NCBI RefSeq assembly: GCF_954871325.1
Contig: NC_088778.1
Span: 15,961,666-16,025,665, forward strand
Source: Gordionus sp. m RMFG-2023
Taxonomy: Eukaryota > Nematomorpha > Gordioida > Chordodea > Parachordodidae
Direction: 5' to 3'
Length of the DNA: 64,000 nucleotides
Under the pieces are notes generated by a model. The model saw nothing but the letters and a program-made list of their open reading frames with translations. It did no database searches and was not told the DNA's origin. Shown piece by piece: positions 56,871 to 64,000 of this stretch (positions within the stretch are counted from its first letter, which is position 1; every line of letters starts with the position of its first letter). The translations under genes were made by a program, and so were the position numbers.

Positions 56871-59800
56871 TCTTTTTAAAAATGAGGAGCGGGAGCGGGA
56901 GCGGGAGCGGGAGTAGCTCCTTTTAAGGCTGGAGCGGAAGAGCGCCGCTTCACCGCTTTTTTAAATTTAATATATAAATTATATTATTTTTTAAATATTA
57001 ATAATATTTGTTAATTAAAATTTAATGAAAATAAAATTTTATTTTATTTAAATTTATTCATTATTAAATGTTGAGCCGAGTTTTATATTGATTTTTCATC
57101 TAATCATTTTAAACATTAAACATCAGTTTTTCCTTTTTATACTGAAAATTTTTTGAAAAATCTTGTAAGTCATATTAATATTCATTTTATAGATATATAA
57201 TAAAAAATAGTTTTAGATATTATGGATTTAGAGATCATAGAAGAAGAAACCGAATTTCCATTTCCACTATATAAAAAATATTTCAAGCTTATAGATGATA
57301 CAGATGATAAAGTCAACTTAAAGGCGAAATGCCTATTATGTATTAACAACAAAAGGATATCTTTCTCTAAAATCTCAAGCTTTAATTTAAAAAAACATTT
57401 AAAAGTAAAATCAATATTTGTTTATTTTATAATAATTTTTTTAAAATGGTTTTAATTATTTTTGGGCAATTCATTATATTAGTTGAGCTTGGGTTGTCAG
57501 ATATGATGCTTTTTTATATTTTAATTTTTATTTTAATTTTCTCATTACTTGTTCAACCTCCTTTTTATACATTTTTTTCTAAATAAAGTATTTTTTTAAA
57601 TTGAATTGTAACATCCAAATTAAAAATATACATTTTATTATGGTAAAATTTATATTTTATTTAATCTTAATTTGATTTTTTCTTATTTTATTTTGATCAA
57701 TAAACTTGGAAAATAATTATTTATTTTTATTTTATATTAATAAAATAAGTAAAACAAAATAATAAAAAAATTTACAAAAATAAAAAAAAATAAAAAAAAA
57801 TAAAGTACCTAAAAATATATTTATACTGCTCCTTAAATATTTGTCAATTTCTTATTTAAAAAATCTACCTTAATAATTTGATGTTTTAGATTATCAGAGA
57901 GAACATGTTAATCAATATTCAAAAATTGAAAATCATATCAATAGTTATAATAAAAAAGATATTAGCCAAAATATAAAGTCTTCTGAGAAAAAACAGTCAA
58001 TTATAAATTTTAGTCAAAAAATATATGAACCTACAAAAACTGAAGGAGATAATGCAATCATTGATTATGTCATTGAGACACTAGTTCCTTTATCAACTGT
58101 AGACAATCCTAACTTTGTCAAAATGATAAAAGCGTTTTCCCCTTCAGCAAAGGTAATGTGCCGCCAAACACTAATAGCAAAGATAGGTTTGCGTTATGAT
58201 AAAATGATGGATGATATTATAGAAATGCTTTCTGGAGTATCTTATGTGTGTACCACAGCTAATTGCTGGAGTGGATTTAGAAGGTAGTGCCTATATTTTT
58301 AAATGTGCTTGATTAATTAAACTTATAAAGGTCTTTTTTGGGTGTAACAGCTCATTGGATTGACACAAAATCATTGCAAAGAAAATCAGCAGCTTTAGCC
58401 CTAAGACGTGTTCAAGGCAACCATACTTTTGATGTTTTGGTCAAGATGATAATTGATATATATAAAAGCTTTAAAATTCAGAATAAAGTGATAAAAACCA
58501 TTACTGATAATGGTAGGAACCTTGTGAAAGCATTCAGGTAATCTTAAATATTTATTTTAAAATTATAACTTTCCTTTTATTTTTTAGAATGTTTGAAGAT
58601 AAAAGTTCTGAGATGGATGATGATTTCCAATTTCTGGATAATGATAATATCCTAAATAATAGGGCAGAAAGCTCAACATTCACGATGTACATGCCACAAT
58701 CTCAATTTGGTGGCAACAGTTGACGCAGAGAAAGCTTTAGGTGATAGAAGCTTTCAAATAGTATCTCAAAGTTTATTCCAAAAGTGTCAATCTTTGTGGA
58801 ATAAACAAAATATGTCTACAAATATGGCGGACGATATTATCAGAAAGTTGGGTAGGTATCTAATATGCCCAAAATTCCACTAGGTGGAATTCGTATTATG
58901 AGTCTATGGTTTTGCTAGATAAAATATTAGATGAAAAACAAAAGGACCTTGATGAGTTGTGTGATAACCATGGGCTTATACGTTTTAACTCCCAAGAACG
59001 TAAATTTATTAAAGAGTATAGTCAAGTAAATATTAATGTAATCGTTATCTTAGTGAAATAAATAAATTTTAGGTTATGGAGCCTATGAAAAAAGCTCTAA
59101 AAATCCTTGAAGGGGAGCTTCATATGGACATGGGTTTCCTAAGTCCAACCATTTCTAAACTTATTTCAAAATTAAACGAATTAACAGATTTAGAGTTTTG
59201 CCAACCTCTTGTAAAGTCCCTTATAAGCGGTATTAATAAAAGGTTTAAAATAAAAAATAAATTATATCATTTTAAATAACTTTATTGCAGATTTTCAAAT
59301 ATTTATAATGATGATAATATCATTGCAGCGATTGTCCATCCTGCATTCAAATTGAATTGGGAATGGATAAAAAATCCAAAAAATATGGAACTTAAAGGCA
59401 GATTAATTAATTTTTTAAGGAAACAAATACCCGACGGAAAAATAGCTACTACTAGTTCACGGGAACCTTGCAATGATTTGGAAGATTTCTTTGGATTCCA
59501 TGAAATTGATCACCATGAAGATAATAAATTGGATAGATATTTTTTAAATAATGATAGCAAAATTACTATTTTTGAACAATTCCTTGAATTAAAAAATATT
59601 TATATAAAATACAATACCCCGCTTCCCTCTAGTGCTCCTGTGGAGCGCCTATTTAGTATTGCAAAACAGGTCTTAGGGGAGAGGCGTGGGTGTTTGTTAG
59701 ATTCTAATTTAGAAAATTTATTACTTTTAAAAGCTAATAAAAGATTATAAATATTTTGATATATCATATAATATAAATAAAACGTTTTGATAAAAAAATA

Positions 59801-59982
59801 TGATTTTGTTTCGTGTACCTTCTAAAAAAATGAAAATCAAAGGAGCGGTTATGGAGCGGCACTCCATTAGTTGGAGCGGGAGCGCTCCTTTTAATATGTA
59901 GTAGCGGGAGCTCGCTCCTTTTGAGTAGGTAGGAACGGTAGCGGGAGCTCGCTACTTTTAAAAAGGAGCGTTAACAACTCTG
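56871..59982 (+). mobile_element. hAT family A, near-complete autonomous-type copy
   Basis: The right end GGAGCGTTAACAACTCTG matches the end of the 41417-42472 derivative. Both subterminal regions are packed with GGAGCGGGAGC repeats and their inverses. The left tip (about 75 bp, CAGAGTTGTTAA...) present in the derivative is absent here, so the element lacks one TIR and should be immobile as it stands. Between the ends lies a multi-exon transposase gene (57222-59750). Confidence 0.88.
57222..59750 (+). pseudogene. hAT family A transposase gene, several exons, lightly damaged
   Basis: Ordered pieces: FPFPLYKKYFKLIDDTDD then CLLCINNKRISFSKISSFNL with KKHLK (BED finger, 57240-57415); FSPSAKVMCRQTLIAKIG and YVCTTANCWSGFRR (58130-58285, the catalytic 'T.D.W'-type strand, here with CW); GVTAHWID and KVIKTITDNGRNLVKAF (58338-58540, catalytic 'T.DN..N' motif); CTCHNLNLVATVDAEKALGD (about 58690-58745); RWNSYYESM (58890); FSNIYNDDNIIAAIVHPAFK (59293-59350); and IKYNTPLPSSAPVERLFSIA with GERRGCLLDSNLENLLLL (59605-59735, dimerisation domain). 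GT-AG introns separate several (for example after 58540 and before 58589). Frameshifts are visible near 58670 and near 58890, so it is probably inactive, though recently so. Confidence 0.88.
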
Positions 59983-59993
59983 GCACAGCCCTA

Positions 59994-60539
59994 CTTATAT
60001 TTTAATTCCATGATTAAGCTTTTCAAAATATGAAAGAATATTATTCTATTATTAAAGTAATTTAAAATAATGATATATTAATTTATCTTTTTACCTTCAA
60101 ATGCTTTTTTAAGTTTGAACTGCTGGACATTGAGGTTGAAATATTTGTGATGGGATATAATTTACATTTCCAAAGTGTACACTTGGTACCATTAATTTTC
60201 CTTATTGGTTTAAAATATATTTCAAATTGGGGCTAGGGAAGGGTTAAATCATCTTCATCTGAAGAAGTAAGTACTATGGACATAATATTCTTAAAATAAA
60301 TTATAAGAATAATAATATCATTATTAACATTTACTTTGAATTTTGATTGAATATTAATTTCGACAGAAAATTTAACAATGAGAATTTAAAATAAAAATGA
60401 AGGCAGTGGTTGATATGAATTAAAACTCGGATTAAATTATTTATATTATTAATAATTAAAAAATAAATAAAAGTAATTTTATAATACAATAAAATATGTT
60501 TTTCATTTTGTTGATATTTTTAAGAAAAAATATAAGGTA
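59994..60539. other. Intergenic DNA, nothing assigned
   Basis: AT-rich, no exon or bounded repeat visible. Confidence 0.5.
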
Positions 60540-60692
60540 ACGAGTAATGTTTTGTGTTACCGTTACTCAAAAAAAAGAAATGCGTTAACGTTACTCATTA
60601 CCTCTAGAAGAAGGTAACGAATGGCGTTCCTTTTCTTCAAAAAAAGTATCGTTAGTAACGACGTTAATTTTTTGACGTTACTTCACAGCACT
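60540..60692. mobile_element. Right end of an AGTGCTGT-type hAT element
   Basis: Carries GTAACGAG, GTTACCGTTACTC, GCGTTAACGTTACTC and GGTAACGAATGGCG motifs and ends GACGTTACTTCACAGCACT. It is the inverse counterpart of 49065-49150. Confidence 0.6.
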
Positions 60693-60788
60693 ATATTTTA
60701 CCATTAATTATTTTTCTCTTTAGCCATTTACCAAACAGAATAAAGCAATAAAATATACTAATAAAGCATTACTTAATGATTTGATCTA

Positions 60789-60984
60789 GCTGCCAATTTT
60801 TTCCCGATTAAGATTTTATCCAAAATAATATTATGTAAGCCTCGACATTTGGCAAATAGATATCTATTTCTGCCTTCTATGAGAAAATTTCCAGGCTTAC
60901 ATAATATTTTTTTGGCTAAAATCTTAATTGGCCCGTTTTAAAAATCCACCCAAATGGGTCGTTAAACAATATTAGTTTGTTATA
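60789..60984. mobile_element. Fold-back miniature element, copy 4 of 4
   Basis: The core CCCGATTAAGATTTTATCCA with AAATAATATTATGTAAGCCT is answered by AGGCTTACATAATATTTTTT and GGCTAAAATCTTAATTGGCC, and the right end is GGGTCGTTAAACAATATTAG. It is closest to copy 1. The left tip is missing. Confidence 0.65.
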
Positions 60985-62648
60985 AGTTTTATTAGTAATT
61001 TCAAAAGCTTGTTTCACTTCACGCTTAAAGTACATCGTTTTCCATTTGTTAAATAACTCGGTTTCTTTTTTTTTGGTGGTTCTCAAAATTAATTGAAGGA
61101 AGGATTAGCCAGGCACTAAATATTAACGTAAATAAATTTGTTCTTCTTCTATTTTTCATAATAGAATTATGCCAATTTTGTCTAATTTTTCTTAATTTGC
61201 TAATAACATTTTTCATTTATACTGCCTACCAAACGGATTAAAATGATATATAATCTTGTACTAGACATTGATAAAATTTTTTAAAAATGCTTTCAGTCAC
61301 TTTTTAATTGTAAGATTGGCCAAAATTTTGTTACTATTAATTTTCTCTATATAGTGGCTAAAATTAGCCACTAATCGAAATACTTGCATAGATATTAAAA
61401 TTAGAACTTCCAAGTTACTAACTCTAACGGAGGTAATACAAAGATATTACATATCATAAAAAGTAAAATAAAAATAATAATCATAATTTTTTTTATGGGA
61501 AGGGTCCGGCTGAAGGCTAAGCAAATGAGAGTTTGGAGGCGAAATTTCCTAATTCATAAACCCCATTGGTTCCGACTCGAACTCGGTTTCATCTATCTAA
61601 TTTTTTAAATTATTTCTTCCAACTATCATATATTCTTTTATTTTAATCCTGCAAAAGAAAGCTTAGGTATAAAATGATCAATCATTGTATAAAATACATT
61701 ATGAATATTTAAAAATGATTCTTAATCTATCACATAAAAAATAGACAAATATTATATTCAAAAGTATTTGCATTTGCAGTTGCAACTTGCTACTGAAATG
61801 CAATATCTGCGTTGCATTTAAAGATTCCACATTTTACTTTAAATTAAAACTATTTTCATACTTGTTATTATAGATTAGGTAATTAAATTTATTCTTCTCA
61901 TTTGCTATTATTACGTTTCTTCATTTATTCTTAAATTTGCTTATATATACTATTTATTCCTAAATTTGCTCATTTGCAATTATATTTCTTCATTGACTAT
62001 TAAATTCGTTAATTTGCTATTATTTTATCATTTGGTAAAACTGGGAACCCAAGCATCTGAAGGTTTGAAGCTTAAAAAATGAGTTTGAATCTTTTAACAT
62101 CCAAACGTATATTTTTTAAATTATATCACTAGGATGATAGATAGATAGTAGATCGGAAGTGACCGTATTGTATGATCCACCATTTAATATATTGAAAAAT
62201 AGATATTAACGCATTATAAAATATAATTGGTCGTTGTTTAGCAAATTAGGTTGTTCTTAGAAAATTGCTATATCTTGACTTGGCAATATTTAACATTAAC
62301 CCATTTTTTATTTCCATATCAAATCCACTTTATTATTATGTCATTAACTGCAACGAAAAGTAATCTTCATTTTAGAATATAAGATAATTTTAAAAGTTAT
62401 CAGATATTAAATTATTTCTTATTAGCTGAAAGTAAAATGCCTAATTGGCGTATTGGCCTATTTTTAAAGCCTTCATTTTTTTTATTTACGACAGCAAAAA
62501 ATATAGAAAAATTTAATATTCATTTTTTAAGTGCAATGTATTGTTTATATCAGCGACATAGAATGGAACTATGAATAATAACTTATTTTTGGAACGGTAT
62601 CCCGTAAGAGTATTTAATTTATTACAAAATTATAAATGCAAAATTTAT
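60985..62648. other. Intergenic DNA, nothing assigned
   Basis: AT-rich. Around 61880-62040 the motif (A/T)CATTTGCTATTATT and TAAATTTGCT(C/T)AT recurs about five times in loose tandem. A G+C-richer scrap lies at 61498-61585 (GGGTCCGGCTGAAGGC, TTCCGACTCGAACTCGG). No coding signal. Confidence 0.45.
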
Positions 62649-63063
62649 TTAGAGACATGCAGACCCGGTCCTGACCTTTAATATGGTGATTTTTAAAATT
62701 GGAGCTGGGCTTATATATTTTTAAAATCAGGCCGGGTTTATTTAAAAAAAATAATTTAGATTATATAAATTAATCAATTGGAAAATATTGAAATATCATA
62801 TAATGGAGTATTTAATATTCATTTATTGTTCATCTTCATATTATTAATTTCCCTTTGAAACAATTTGCAAAATATTGCCAAACAAAATTTTATAATGCCT
62901 GGCCTGACCATAAAAATAATCAAAAAAAAATCTGAGGCGGGCCAAAAATATCCAATAAAATCCCGAACTTGGCTTGAAAAAAACATTTAAAATCCTGGTC
63001 AGACTTAAAAAGGAAAAGTTTATTCAAATATAGGCCTAAAATTTTTACCTCTCTAGGTTTCTG
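62649..63063. mobile_element. Miniature hAT with G+C-rich ends, worn
   Basis: The left end TTAGAGACATGCAGACCCGG and the right end TCTCTAGGTTTCTG are loosely inverse. The flanks AAATTTAT (62641-62648) and ATATTTAT (63064-63071) agree at 7 of 8 positions if one inserted base is allowed at the left tip. The interior has GAGCTGGGC, GGCCGGGTT and GGCGGGCC blocks. Confidence 0.6.
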
Positions 63064-63560
63064 ATATTTATATTTGTAATAATATCCTTTTTGTTTTTTT
63101 TAATTTGTAGTTTGTTTCACATAATTGTCTGTTTAGTATTGAAAAGCGCAGGTAATTTCATTTTGAATGACATTATAGAAAATGCCTAAATACGCCAAAA
63201 TATTAGAAAAATACCAAAAACGAAAATAATATAAAATTATAACGTTATTGTGATAAAATTATGTATAAACTTTTCTTAAAATTAAAATCATTTTAACTGT
63301 TGGTTGTGCTATTCCCATAATATAATAAAAGTTTTAGTTAGTGTTGAAGTTTTTTTGTCCGGCATGTAAATTTGTAATAACACCAGCGCACAAATTTAAA
63401 TATTAATCTTTTATAAAATATACTGAAGAAAAAAAAGAAATACAATTAGATATTTTTTCAGGAACACGTTCCGAAACTTTAACGGAAAAGGAGCAGGATA
63501 TATTTTTTGCCCGGAACGAAATAGACGCAAAAATGCCATGTTGGCCGGGTTTATATAAAT

Positions 63561-63789
63561 TAGAGATCTGTGATTTGCACGGCCCGGCTCGGTAGGATTT
63601 TTTTAAAATATATTACATTTATTTTTCATTTTTATAACAAATGATGGCGATTTAAAATATACTGCCCGGCCTTGGTATTTTTTTTAAAAAAATTTAAGCC
63701 CAGCCCGGGTATATTTAAAAAAGTAATTTAAAAGCCCTACCCGTGTACTCGGGCAGGGCTTGGGGTCGGGCCGGGCCTTTAGGTCTCTG
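63561..63789. mobile_element. 229-bp miniature hAT with perfect TSD
   Basis: It begins TAGAGATCTGTGATTTGCAC with GGCCCGGCTCGG, and ends GGGTCGGGCCGGGCCTTTAG with GTCTCTG. The 8-bp flanks ATATAAAT (63553-63560 and 63790-63797) are identical. It is the shortest clean member of the G+C-rich-end family. Confidence 0.92.
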
Positions 63790-64000
63790 ATATAAATAGT
63801 AAAAGTTGTGAATATTTGATAGCTTAGAAGTTATTTTTTTAAATAAATCATGTTGTTATTATGTTTAATGTTTAAGTTTAATTTACTTAGAAATTGGTGA
63901 AACTTATGCATTAATTTTTTTAAATTTATTAGCATAATTTAAATATTTTACTTAATGGCAATTCTTTTATGTTTTGGGGAAAAAATGTAAATATGATATA

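Larger units (their letters stand above)
56142..59993. mobile_element. Second copy of hAT family B, invaded by hAT family A
   Basis: 56142-56870 lines up with the left and middle of the 8135-9193 element (TTTTTAACCACCCCCCTTTG, GTGTAATTAAGAAATC, then GTTATCGGCCCGATCCGATA near the right end). At 56870 the match stops inside the right subterminal region, family A begins, and at 59983-59993 the family B tip GCACAGCCCTA resumes. Both tips are worn: the left TIR of family B is lost at 56142, and about 35 bp before the right tip are missing. Confidence 0.8.

Overview
The window is AT-rich, intron-rich DNA of an invertebrate animal. Two host genes are of animal type (a CaMKII with its association domain and a myosin-light-chain-kinase-like kinase). 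Coding exons are short islands separated by introns of 82 bp to about 10 kb, and most of the rest is transposon debris. The species cannot be named from this sequence; a cnidarian, flatworm or similar small-bodied invertebrate with an AT-rich genome would fit.

Layout. 1-4.1 kb: non-coding, with short transposon remnants. 4.1-18.3 kb (+): the 3' half of a CaMKII gene: a 1.2-kb Ser/Asn-rich linker exon followed by four exons that encode the whole association domain. A 10.1-kb intron inside it holds at least seven transposon pieces. 18.3-37.8 kb: intergenic, with a complete-ended hAT element (18976-22256), possible small exons of an unidentified gene (24.76-25.44 kb), a decayed hAT-type transposase (30.5-31.7 kb), and a nest of three elements (32.55-37.10 kb) centred on a 3.84-kb transposon with about 840-bp terminal inverted repeats. 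37.8-46.5 kb (+): a six-exon kinase gene with a complete catalytic core, a calmodulin-binding-type segment and a low-complexity tail; splice phases agree at all five junctions (528 aa if it starts at 37784). 46.5-64 kb: a transposon graveyard with G+C-rich miniature hAT elements, a broken Ty3/gypsy retrotransposon (49.49-55.72 kb, minus strand) whose right LTR is split by a 5'-truncated LINE, and a multi-exon hAT transposase (57.2-59.75 kb) lodged in a copy of another hAT family.

The elements are related to one another. The hAT at 57-60 kb has an internally deleted derivative (41417-42472) inside intron 2 of the kinase gene. The long-TIR transposon at 32.6-36.4 kb has a short derivative at 15.0-16.1 kb in the CaMKII intron. 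A roughly 210-bp fold-back element occurs four times, and a miniature hAT family with G+C-rich ends occurs at least three to five times. Target-site duplications could be read directly for about ten elements, and eight base pairs is the common length, which points to hAT-type transposition as the main force shaping this locus. I found no CRISPR array, rRNA, credible tRNA or bacterial-type operon.
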